Positions 55,027-64,000 of a stretch of 64,000 bases of DNA are shown here, one piece after another; position 1 is the stretch's first letter, and every line of letters begins with the position of its first letter. Origin of the DNA: Clarkia xantiana subsp. parviflora (Eukaryota; Streptophyta; Magnoliopsida; Myrtales; Onagraceae); the NCBI GenBank assembly GCA_036873135.1, contig JAPTYO010000010.1:22437772-22501771 (forward strand), in the 5' to 3' direction. A model generated the notes under the pieces. The model was not told where the DNA came from. It was given only the letters and a program-made list of their open reading frames with translations, and made no database searches. Both the position numbers and the translations under genes were made by a program.

Positions 55027-56361
55027 TAATTAGGCCGTTAAATAAAAATTATTTTGGATAATCTTTTGACGATTTTTTTTAAGAAATTATTCTTGAGAAA
55101 GATCATATTCCATATGATATAAGCTAGTTGGCATGTATATCCTAAGTTTTTAGTCAAATGATTGTGTGCGGGGACAAAGGAGCAACCTTAGTGGGCCATT
55201 TTTAAGGTGCACTGCTATGTTGCTTAGAGATGGATCAGATGTACTTATAAAGATACTTTCTTTCAGTTCTTGTCACTGACTTTCTCATTTTTCTCAGTTA
55301 AAAGTCATTTTTATTTAAAAAGGAATGAGTTGTGATAATTTTAACTTATTTTATTATGTAATGATCGACATTTCTTTTGTTTATTTGTGAACATGTCTGA
55401 TATTTGAATAACATTTGCATGTATTAACATCATCAACGTAACAGTACCACCAGCAACCTAGTATAGTTAAGAAGAATAGAATCAACAGGCCAACCTGGTA
55501 GGTCTAAATTAGTTAATGTAGCTACACAACCAGTACACTAGCGGTTCTAGCTAGGATACTCAATATCCGACTCCTTAGGCACAAGCGCATGTACTGACCC
55601 GTTAACATAACATTACTAGCAACCTAGCTAATATAGTTAAAAGGTCGGACTATCATGCCTAAAGTCAATGACTTTCCGTCAATATATGAAGTACCACCCG
55701 ATAACCTAGTATAATCAAGAACCAGACTGTCAGGACCAAATTAAGGTTAAAGAGAATTTCACCTAGAAAAGATTTTTAGTCAGATCACACTGGAAAATTC
55801 AAACTCGGCATGCCGAAGTTAAATCGCATAAGATTGAACACTCCCAACCACTAAATCACACACTAAACGTGATTCATATCGTTTTACTTTTGCATGGTGT
55901 TATATGCAGAGAGAGAAAGGGGAAGGTGACCACCGACCCCCACAACTGATTTCACTGAAAAACCAAACCAAACCAAATCTAAGGTAAGATCTCGATTAAG
56001 AAAATCTGGGTCGTTGATTAGATGAGAGGTTTCCATAGATGGAAGGAGGAAACAAAAGATACAACAAAATTAAGTAATAATACATAAACTTTGCATTCAA
56101 CAAGATCCTAAGATTAGAAACATAACAAAATAAAGAAACAGTGCTATACCGCTTCACTTTTCGAAAGATTCTCTCTTTTTAGGGTTTCTTTCCTCTTCTG
56201 AGGGAATTTATTTAGGGTTTAAAAATGGAGCCATATAGCACTGCCTTTGTAGAAATTAAAGCAAACCCTACCGCAAAGAGCTAACATTAATTGAACTAAA
56301 CCCTAGCTAGCTAGCTAGGAAAACAACCTTCATCGATCGGTATAATAAGTCGATTTCTCAG
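55027..56361. other. spacer and 3' flank of GIR1-like gene
   Basis: It contains a dispersed repeat (55440-55760) and otherwise AT-rich sequence. The part nearest 56361 is presumably the 3' UTR and terminator region of the minus-strand gene. No clear polyadenylation signal was assigned. Confidence 0.45.
55440..55760 (+). repeat. dispersed repeat, copy 2
   Basis: It contains three internal occurrences of a CCACCAGCAACCTAGTATAG-like motif (about 55446, 55610 and 55685) plus CAAGCGCATGTACTGACCCG. These match the segment at 41870-42180. The type is unknown. Confidence 0.4.
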
Positions 56362-56667
56362 CTAGCTCTTCCTTCGGCTCGATCTCTTGCTGCTGACGTC
56401 ATGGAGGAAATCGAGCAGCACGGTGCTCTTGCATTTAGGGCACTTGGGGTCTTCCTCGGAGAGCATGACGTACATGAGACATCGAGGGCAACCCGCCAGA
56501 AGCATGGACGTGGCCTCCGGCGAGTCCTGGCCGTTGCGCTCTGAGGAGACGCACGAGTTGGTGGGCGAACCTGATAATTGGGTTCGAGCCGGGGAGGAGA
56601 CCTCGGCTCGCGGGTTGGCCCGCGGAGGAGATAGGTTCAGCTTCAGGTCCAGTTTCGGTCGGCTCAT
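56362..56667 (-). CDS. GIR1-like transcriptional repressor (EAR motif plus zinc ribbon)
   Basis: Complete 101-residue protein. It starts MSRPKLDLKLNLSPP, which contains the LxLxL-type EAR repression motif (LDLKLNL, residues 6-12) typical of GL2-interacting repressors. After a Ser/Pro-rich linker, a C-terminal zinc ribbon has C60-x2-C63 and C76-x2-C79 (CPRCLMYVM, CPKCKS), then a basic tail (SSKRSSRRKS). In Arabidopsis, GIR1 and GIR2 bridge homeodomain proteins such as GL2 to TOPLESS co-repressors and suppress root hair formation. Here that role is inferred from the two motifs and the size (family usually about 100-130 residues). There is one exon and no damage. The putative 5' UTR holds a long TTC repeat. 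The + strand 106-codon frame is a shadow. Confidence 0.88.
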   Translation of the reverse strand: MSRPKLDLKLNLSPPRANPRAEVSSPARTQLSGSPTNSCVSSERNGQDSPEATSMLLAGCPRCLMYVMLSEEDPKCPKCKSTVLLDFLHDVSSKRSSRRKS

Positions 56668-56792
56668 GTCGAAGAAAACTAAAATTTGGGGATTTCTTGT
56701 ATGTTAAGTTACCTTAAGAAGATGAAAAAAAGTTGTGCCCTAGATCGGCGGCAAGGGGTGATCGGAGAGATATGGCGGAATTAGACCATAAA

Positions 56793-56925
56793 GAAGAAGA
56801 AGAAGAAGAAGAAGAAGAAGAAGAAGAAGAAGAAGAAGAAGAAGAAGAAGAAGAAGAAGAAGAAGAAGAAGAAGAAGAAGAAGAAGAAGAAGAAGAAGAA
56901 GAAGAAGAAGAAGAAGAAGAAGAAG

Positions 56926-56954
<29 letters not shown>
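56793..56954 (-). repeat. (TTC)54 microsatellite in the putative 5' UTR of the GIR1-like gene
   Basis: 162 bp of uninterrupted GAA on the + strand, TTC on the gene's sense strand. It lies 126 to 287 bp upstream of the ATG at 56667, between the gene and a TATA box. Pure GAA/TTC tracts this long can form triplex DNA and are length-unstable. The poly-Glu frame at 56733-56966 (+) is a consequence of the repeat. A two-codon upstream ORF (ATG GTC TAA) lies at 56789-56781. Confidence 0.95.
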
Positions 56955-56956
<2 letters not shown>

Positions 56957-56989
56957 GGTAGGGTGAAGTGGAGTTTAAGGGGATGAAGA

Positions 56990-56997
56990 TATATAAA
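56990..56997 (-). promoter_or_regulatory. candidate TATA box of GIR1-like gene
   Basis: The minus strand reads TTTATATA, about 325 bp upstream of the ATG. If used, transcription would start near 56960 and the TTC tract would lie at the beginning of the 5' UTR. Confidence 0.45.
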
Positions 56998-57000
56998 GAG

Positions 57001-59914
57001 GGGAAGTGAGGTGGGTTTGTTTTAAAGCTTAGTTTAATTATTAATGGAGGAGAGGAGAGGTGTAGAGAGAGAAAGTGAATTGAATAGAATTGAATTGGAG
57101 GTAGAAGATGAGCATAAATTGAGGGCAGGGAAATGTATTTATGGTTTGAAATAAAAATCCAAACAAGAGTTGCAGATACCCTAAACTTGTAGTAAATATT
57201 ACAGTGTAGAAGAAGAAGACTTGGGGAAGGAAGGAAGGAAGGAACATAAGTTATAAATATTACAAATTAGGTCATTTAGACATAATTAGATTTCGGTCAG
57301 ACCGTGTGTATTATTTCTCTTTGATTTAAAGTGGAAGTGGAGTAATTTTAAAAGCAACCTCAACCTTACTTAATTTTAAAAAAAAAAATAAATAAATAAG
57401 CATTGTTAGTGGCAATTAATAAACCCTAAAAGGAACGCATGTACTTGGCGTAATTACTTTTGTGGATTTTTAAAAGCAAAATATTACATTTAAAAACACA
57501 TATCAAAATTATAACAGTGAAATAGGATATGAGGCGTAATAAGAGTGCCGCAACTACAAGTAACCCGTTAAATTCATCTTGCAAAATATTGTTTGACTCT
57601 CCTACTCACGTTTTAACTAACCTCACCTAATTGCGCGCTTTTAATGAAAATCACCAAATATATTTATTGTTAGCAGCCAAAAGAAAGCAACTCTGCCTCC
57701 CCCTCTTTATTAATAACTCTTCATTCATTCACCTAGCTTGCTTAACTCCATCACCAACAACTTTACCTGTTTATTATATTTATAAATTTATTTTCGTTTT
57801 ATTGTTGTCATTATTAAATATATATAATAATTAAAAATCATTTCTATATATTGCATATCAATTAATGTTTTGATAATCGGACCAGGTATCGAAGTTGAGA
57901 GGTGTCCGGTTCCTAATCTGAGTAGGTTCAACCGGTTTGATCGATTAGAAAGAAAAAAAAAATCACTCAGTTTTCATCTTTAAACCTTCGAGTTCATTTT
58001 AAAGATATAATTTTTTTTTTTTTGCCAATAGAGACTTTATTAGTCTAGTAGCTGGACCGGCCCGGTTTGAATGGTGGCAAAATTTAAATTTGTAAGAACT
58101 TGTATTGGATGGTGGTGTGGCCCCCATTAAATAATTAGGATAAAGGAATTTTTCCATTTTTGGATAGGGGAAATGTAATCTTGATACATTTGGTCAAGAG
58201 TCTTACAAGAAGACCAAATTCCAATGGTTAACCTTCACTTGGATTTCTATCATAGGGCTAGCTTAGTAATTTTCACACGATGGTACGATACGGACTTCCA
58301 CAAAAAAAACTATGTTTATATAAGTATATTAGAGGATAATAACACGAACATAATTAGCACGATTTACTTACGTGTCGTGTTTGTGTTTAGTTAATTATCA
58401 CAATACGACATGCACAAATATAGTACGATAAATATTGTTCTACTAACTTTAATTATTAAGTACTTTTTGAAACGAATCTTATTTAATATTGGCAAAAAAA
58501 ATCTTATTTAATAGATTTTAAAACTTGAATTAGTGGTTTAAATTTTTTTTTAGCATTTGTTCAACCATATATTATAAACTTATGAATACTAAAATATTAA
58601 TTTATAATTTTTTACTATATGAAGTTCCTTATTTTAATTTTTGCTTAAAAATATCGTATAGATATGTACTATTAAATAACAACACAACGCGATACACGCG
58701 CGAAAAAATTCATTTCGTGTACGTATTTATAAAGCGTGACATAATAAACTTACTATACGTGTTCATTTTCAATAAGTTTAACACTAAATATATATATTAT
58801 TTTTTTTTGCTGGGAACACTAAAGAATTATTAACATGTTCAAAAACACGGATTACCACCATGCATATTCTATCATACCGATGATGGAGCTGGAGCGAGGG
58901 GACAAACACAAACAGTGCTCCCTATATGATCAATTTTTTGCTCTATAAACTTTTTTCGGTTTGATTCTTTAAAATTTTATTATATGTATTTTCTCTAAAA
59001 AAAATTATATTAACTGTTTGCCGCTAGATTAAAGTATTCTTGCCAATGAAGGGTAGAAAAGGGTAGTTATCGTTCATTTTGTTACGTGTATGATGCAGTT
59101 TGATGGGATAATGGGACAAAAACTCGTTGATCTAGGGGAATGCCGAGAATTTATTGAAAATGGCGCAATAATTCGTTAATTCAGAAGAGTGCCGAATAAT
59201 TGACTTATGGTTGAGGAAAATCTCGATTTTTTTTTCATATATTAATCAACTGCTGTAAAATTCAGCTAACAGTGTCTTAAATACTAAAAGAAAACCCTAA
59301 TCCTAGACAAATTACAAAATTAACAAAAATTTCCAAATAAAATCGACAAATTACAAAAAAGACCGAAAGAAACATCAAACTGCAGATTTGACCATCTATA
59401 GAATTTGGCCTAGAATCGTTAAACATCATAGTTTACTATGTGTCCTGCTCAGATTGCCGTTTCTGCATGAAATACTGTACTCACACACCAAAATCCGATG
59501 CTTTGCCAATTTCGCCCACATCAATATGTATTATAATTTATATATGGTGTGAATGTTAGTTTGATAAGTGGCAAATAAAATATATTAGCCTGATATATTA
59601 AAAGAGATTTGTTTTAAGAGGACTTAATGGCTTGCTATATCAAGCATCCGATATTGCCATTGGTATTGAATAAAGGGACACATGGTCAATAATGGAGAGG
59701 GTGAAATCACAAAAATATACAATAAATAGTAAACTACTTTGAGTTAATGTGTATCAATCAAGAGGACGCGGGACATGCAAAAATTATGTATTTATTTATC
59801 TTATTTAATTAATCAAATATTCATAACTATAATAATGCAGTCGAATTTACAGTCATTAATCAGACACGAAATATTTATATATATATAAGAATCAAATATG
59901 CATATAAAAAACAG
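57001..59914. other. AT-rich spacer
   Basis: The right part of the GIR1-like promoter, with GGAAGGAAGG repeats at 57228-57243, is followed by gene-poor sequence. Poly-T at 58011-58024, followed by GCCAATAGAGACTTTATTAG, looks like another minus-strand A-tailed retroposon end with an AATAAA signal. ORFs at 57631-57834 and 58582-58833 are AT-rich without motifs. Confidence 0.45.
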
Positions 59915-59922
59915 GATTGGGA

Positions 59923-60029
59923 TAGGGTGAGCAAAAATCAATCCTAAAACGGACCAATTTTTATCGGTTCGGTTTCAATCGGTTATGTATGATCATGCCT
60001 TCGGACTATTGGACTTTTTCTCACCCCTA
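59923..60029. mobile_element. 107-bp hAT-like MITE
   Basis: The ends are TAGGGTGAGCAAAAA and the inverse of TAGGGGTGAGAAAAA. The flanks GATTGGGA (59915-59922) and AATTGGGT (60030-60037) agree at 6 of 8 positions, a worn 8-bp TSD. The interior has a GGTTCGGTTTC motif like other plant hAT MITEs. Confidence 0.6.
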
Positions 60030-60037
60030 AATTGGGT

Positions 60038-60392
60038 GGAAAATTCATGGCTGATGATCATCAATACGGATTATCTTTTGATAACTAATTAAGTTGACCC
60101 CAAATTTATGGATCTACCTCTACTGCTTTTAAGTTAGCCAACGATTTGTTCACCACATATATTACATCACTAAATATATAATATATACAATATCTATAGT
60201 TATTCACCGTTCATCATGTATTGTATATTACTTAAATAGGAAAAATTTACTTTGCTACCTTGACTTTAGAGAATGGCACTTATTACGTCTCAGACTCATC
60301 TTGCTTCATTCAAATTAAATTATGGAAAATGATATCAGCGAAATAAATGGTACTTTGAAAAGTCATATAATTACACGTAAATATTCATTATA

Positions 60393-60434
<42 letters not shown>

Positions 60435-60674
60435 TTCTACTGTATTAATATGAAAGTTAAAAATAAAATGAAATGACGATCAATTCATGCATTACAAATG
60501 ACGAGGATTGTATCGCTTGATCGATCCGACATATTTCTACTGTATTATTATAAAAGTTCAAAATAAAATTACGATTAATGCATGCATAAACCATTGACGA
60601 CTCGATGACAATGAAAACTTTTCACATGTTTTAAATGTAGTTAACAGAAGTTGAACCTGTACATTTTAATACTA
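60038..60674. other. AT-rich spacer with TA microsatellite
   Basis: A TA run occupies about 60397-60427. The segment ACATATTTCTACTGTATTA and following sequence occurs at about 60428 and again at about 60528, a diverged local duplication with a period near 100 bp. No genes. Confidence 0.5.
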
Positions 60675-60703
60675 CTAGTTATTAACGCGTGCGTTGCACG
60701 CGT
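60675..60703 (-). mobile_element. Helitron 3' terminus, minus strand
   Basis: Minus-strand order: stem ACGCGTGC, loop AAC, stem GCACGCGT (60703-60685), six bases, then CTAG (60678-60675) followed by T. A perfect 8-bp GC-rich hairpin a few bases before CTAG at an A/T junction is the standard Helitron 3' end. The element body would extend to the right; its 5' TC end was not located. Confidence 0.55.
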
Positions 60704-61164
60704 ATCAATCATCTAAATTTCAAAATACATAATTTATCTTCAGTTTTCTAATATTTTAATATGTAGTTAATACATGGCCAAATTTAGGGGTGCGAGAAAT
60801 GAATCTATGATCGAAAAGAACGACACAAAGTAATTCAAAACAGGAAAAATAGAAGAGGATAATTAAGTAAAAAAATTAACTATTGTTTTAAATTACAATA
60901 CTAATTTACTATTATAACTAATAATGAGTTGGATTGAGCATGACGTGAGTTATTAACGACAAAGTTGTATCTAATTTATCAACTTGAGGAGTGAAAAATG
61001 TAAGCCCGTAATTAGCCACTTAGAGTCATCGGTGGAGCAATTTGACCTATACAAACGTAACTATACACTTTTCATGCAATTTATATCATAATACCAACAA
61101 AAATTGATTTAACGCTAAAGGAAAGAAGAAAAAAAATTGGCCAACCGGGACTCTAAAGAAAATT
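60704..61164. other. spacer or Helitron-like body
   Basis: AT-rich and non-coding. It is probably part of the Helitron-like element ending at 60675. Confidence 0.4.
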
Positions 61165-62110
61165 TCAATTCATTAAAATCTAAAGTTTATACTTGATATG
61201 TCAATTACTTATTTAACTACTAATTAGGTTACAATTTGATTTAATTGACAGACGAAAGAACTAAATTAATGATTCGAGACCCTAAATGTTGGACAATGAG
61301 TACCAGGTTATCTGTAAAATATCAAAATTCAAGAACCGTGGTTGACCCATATTTTGACATTTGATATGATTTGACAAGTGAATGATCTATGTGATACAAA
61401 AAAATCTCAACATGTACTCGAAGTTTGCATGAGTTGAGTACATATCATACTTATGGGTGGCTCAAATTTATAGGTATATTGTATTAATAAGTTAATGATA
61501 ATTAATGTAACATGTCAGTTAAGCGACCTTAACAAAAAAGTTAATGCAATTTATCTAATGAAATTTTTAGTAATACTCAAATATTGTAGGGACTAAATCA
61601 TCAAATTTTTTTTTTAAAACACTAATGTCTAAAGTTTATACTTGAATTCAACTCAACTATTTATTCAACTATCAATTAGGAGATACCAAATATGACTGAA
61701 TTTACAAACGCAAAAACTAAATCGATAGCTCGAGTCATTAAGTATTAAACATTGAGTGACATGTTATATGTAAAGTCAAACTTCAAGAACCACGTTTGAT
61801 CCATATTTGATATGTTATATGAGTTAGCAAGTGACTAATTTATATGATACAAAAATGTCAACAAGCGGAACATCCCCAAATCGGTGATATAGTGAATGGA
61901 AAAATGCATCTACCTTACATTTGCACCTATTGAATGCATGTTGACTCTAATTGATAAGTATATTTGATGGAGAAATTAATAATAACAACGGTGACCTACC
62001 AATAAAGCGACCTAAAAAACTAAAAATAACAAAATGTAACTAAGTGGTTTTTTTTTAGTAATAGTAAAGATAAATAGATGGGTCTCAAAGATAAAAAGAC
62101 TAAATCGCCA
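61165..62110 (+). repeat. diverged tandem duplication, period about 450 bp
   Basis: Blocks recur in the same order: TCTAAAGTTTATACTTGA at 61179 and 61628; AAGAACC(G/A)(T/C)G near 61332 and 61786; TGACCCATATTTTGACATTTGATATG-like near 61345 and 61800 (shared cores CCATATTT and TGATATG); GATACAAAAA at 61394 and 61849; AAGCGACCT near 61519 and 61997; and GGGACTAAATC-like near 61590 and 62098. Identity looks near 70-75%, so the duplication is old. Confidence 0.6.
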
Positions 62111-63050
62111 ATTTTATAAAAATAGGGGAACTAACACGTATATATATATAATAAAATAAAAATATGGAAACTAAATATAATATATATATATATATATAAT
62201 AAAATAAAAATAAAAATGTTCAAGAGGTACCTTTTGGGGGTGATGACAACTCTCACATTTTATATTGGTATAAAGATATTAAGAATAAGACATTGGTCTT
62301 AACCAAATATCTCCATATTCTTAAATATTTAAGAGTAGACTTTCGACACATTCGTATTTATATATTTTAACAATATATTCAATAGAAAATAAGTCACCCA
62401 TAAAATGTACTCTCCCATATCATAGACATAACCCCAGGAATGTGTCGATCGATTGCCCCAAATCTATAAAGGAGCCATAAAATAAGTAATATTGAGGAAT
62501 TTTATGCCCTAAGCCGACGTCAGTATTTTTTTTTTCTTGTTACGTGCCAAATACAAAAAATCAAACATGCAGTTCATGCATGCAAACGCTAAATTCCCCT
62601 ATTTTATTTTATATTTTATTATACATGGTCAGTTTTGACTTTTGAGCGAGAAAGAGAGGCGCCCTGTGGAACTTTCTCAATAATGATGAGAGAGATCATC
62701 GTTGAATGATATGCCAAAGATATATATATAAGGTGTTTTACTCATATATATATATATATATAATAATTTATTAGTCTTTAGCAACACTCTTGCAAGAAAT
62801 AAATTAATAGTCATTATTTTTAGGTCCATTCCGCATCCTGCTATATACGGCTCACAATTTGTGATTTCTTTTTGACATACTTCGTAAGCAATAGCTTAAT
62901 TTACACTGACTAATGTAGCCGTACTAGCAATCTCATTAAAAGGTTGACCCGTTAAATTCAGATTTACTCACCAATTTGTTGTTATTTAGTGTGTTTATTG
63001 TATAATATTGACTAGATTTGTGTAACCTATAAGGTTGGTTCTCATATATA
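62111..63050. other. AT-rich spacer
   Basis: Several TA runs (about 62137-62152, 62180-62200 and 62740-62762). No genes or paired TIRs were found. Confidence 0.5.
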
Positions 63051-63084
63051 TATTATTGTGTGCTTTGACTTATGTTAACTATAA

Positions 63085-63240
63085 AACTTGAGTTTTTTTT
63101 TCGCCAAGAGAAAATTTGTGTTGGTGGTGTTCTTTTGGTAGTGCTATTATAAGAAAAATTGGTTTTACCTACCACAGAAATGCTAATCGACCCGTCGATC
63201 GGGAATGTACTGCCTTTCTCCACCGGATTACATCTGATTT
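63085..63240 (-). repeat. A-tailed repeat matching 11855-11910 in inverse
   Basis: The minus strand reads GTCGATTAGCATTTCTGTGG, then TAGGTAAAACC and TTTTTC, matching GGTCAGCAATTCTGCGG plus TAGGTAAAACC at 11860-11905. It continues to an A run (T run at 63092-63100), which suggests a retroposed copy. The 83-codon frame at 63053-63304 translates this repeat. Confidence 0.45.
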
Positions 63241-63419
63241 GAGCAAAAAAGTGCTCATGACCTTTTACTGACCGACTTTTCCGATTGATTTGACCGGTAA
63301 GCAAGCAGTGAGAACGAAATTAAAAATACCCACTGGTACCTGACGCTCCTTGCTCGGCCCTTACCTAAATCCGAATGACATAGACCTCATCCGTGTCCAA
63401 ACGATTTGCTTACGGGCAT

Positions 63420-64000
63420 TTTAACAGACCGAAGGTTTTCGTCCATTAAACAGTGTATTCGCTGCAGACCTAGTAAGTGTGTTGACACATTCCATGGTTA
63501 TGCAGACACATCTATTAACATTATTCAAACAAGGAAAAATTAAAGATATGGTGTGTGGGGCAGCTTCGAAAGGGATTGTTGAGGGCACAATTCTTAGAAA
63601 CGCTAGCAGAACCAGGCGAGTGGTCCAGGGCCTAGGAATCACAGGGCGTGAACCGAACTATACTAGGAAGGTACCTGTGTGGTTTATGCCGTCGTTTACA
63701 CCAACGACAGTCGATTCAAGGACATCGCGTCTACCGACCAGTCAGTAGAGAATGCATGATCTCACAAGGGAGAGGTTCAAAGGGGTTACCCCTACCTATC
63801 ATTTGCAGGTATTGACCGTTGAACACAACATTCGAGTCTAGAGCAACCATTAGGTTTCCAATTTTCATTCATGTGGGGGATTGTTGGACTTGGCTTTATT
63901 TGTGTAAGCCATAAGTGTGGGCCTTGCCGCCTTGGCCCATATGCTGTACATAGTGAATTGAATTGCTAATATGAGAGTTGTGTTGTGTGTGGTTTGATAA
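63420..64000 (+). mobile_element. 3' end of a Ty1/copia element, cut by window end
   Basis: 63560-63740 matches the 3' untranslated part of the copia remnant at 11660-11855. It is followed by GTGTGGGGGATTG-type polypurine sequence at 63872-63881 (ATGTGGGGGATT) and then an LTR start, TGTTGGACTTGG, at 63882. The LTR sequence differs from the one at 6443, so this is a related but distinct family. The rest of the LTR lies beyond the window, and no pol is present here. Confidence 0.65.
63882..64000 (+). repeat. partial 3' LTR of copia element
   Basis: Begins TGTTGGACTTGG directly after the polypurine tract and contains GTGGGCCTTGCCGCC. It runs past the window end. Confidence 0.6.

Noticed and set aside
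56668..56720. 5' UTR intron just upstream of the GIR1-like ATG
   Set aside because: AAGGTAACTT and TTTTAG look like splice sites, but the interval is only about 45 bases, too short for a plant intron.
56733..56966. 77-codon poly-glutamate protein
   Set aside because: It is the GAA microsatellite read in one frame on the strand opposite to the GIR1-like gene.

Overview
This window is nuclear DNA from a flowering plant, most likely a eudicot. It has AT-rich spacers, two intron-less plant regulatory genes (an OVATE family protein and a GIR1-like repressor), and plant-type LTR retrotransposons, an L1-like LINE, MULE, hAT and Helitron-like elements. There are no prokaryotic operons, rRNA or convincing tRNA genes. 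Most of the 64 kb is transposable element in various states of decay, and most long open frames are shadows of tandem repeats or of retroelement genes.

Layout. 1-6.4 kb: gene-poor spacer with a 1.3-kb long-TIR MULE and CACTA-like subterminal repeats. 6.4-11.9 kb: a decayed Ty1/copia element with its 5' LTR. 13.1-22.2 kb: a complete, young, non-autonomous Ty3-like LTR element (Element 1, + strand, perfect 5-bp TSD). It has one intact Gag-like ORF and no pol. 22-27 kb: spacer with a Helitron-like terminus, a MULE with a palindromic minisatellite, unassigned coding-like fragments on the minus strand, and a MITE. 27.5-28.3 kb: OVATE family gene (minus strand). 30.0-39.8 kb: a second, older relative of Element 1 (Element 2, minus strand, perfect 5-bp TSD). 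It also lacks pol, holds an inverted LTR-like segment, and carries a spliced-looking antisense accessory gene. Sibling 0.53-kb TIR elements lie on either side of it. 44.1-45.1 kb: hAT-type element with perfect 8-bp TSD. 45.5-51.7 kb: nearly full-length L1-type LINE broken by frameshifts and stops. 52.2-53.6 kb: hAT element with a second one nested inside. 53.9-54.1 kb: SINE. 56.4-57.0 kb: GIR1-like gene whose putative 5' UTR holds 54 uninterrupted TTC triplets. 57-63 kb: AT-rich spacer with a small hAT MITE, a Helitron-like 3' end and a diverged tandem duplication. 63.4-64 kb: 3' end and partial LTR of another copia element.

The most unusual material is the pair of related pol-less LTR elements. 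They share PBS and PPT sequences, a U5 module, palindrome-rich LTRs, recurrent CTTGG/CCAAG hairpins, and remnants of the same antisense gene with an apparently conserved exon-intron junction. Element 1 encodes a Gag-like protein built from repeated zinc-knuckle modules and carries a 66-bp palindrome-rich minisatellite. All identities come from reading the sequence and recalled family motifs; no database search was run.
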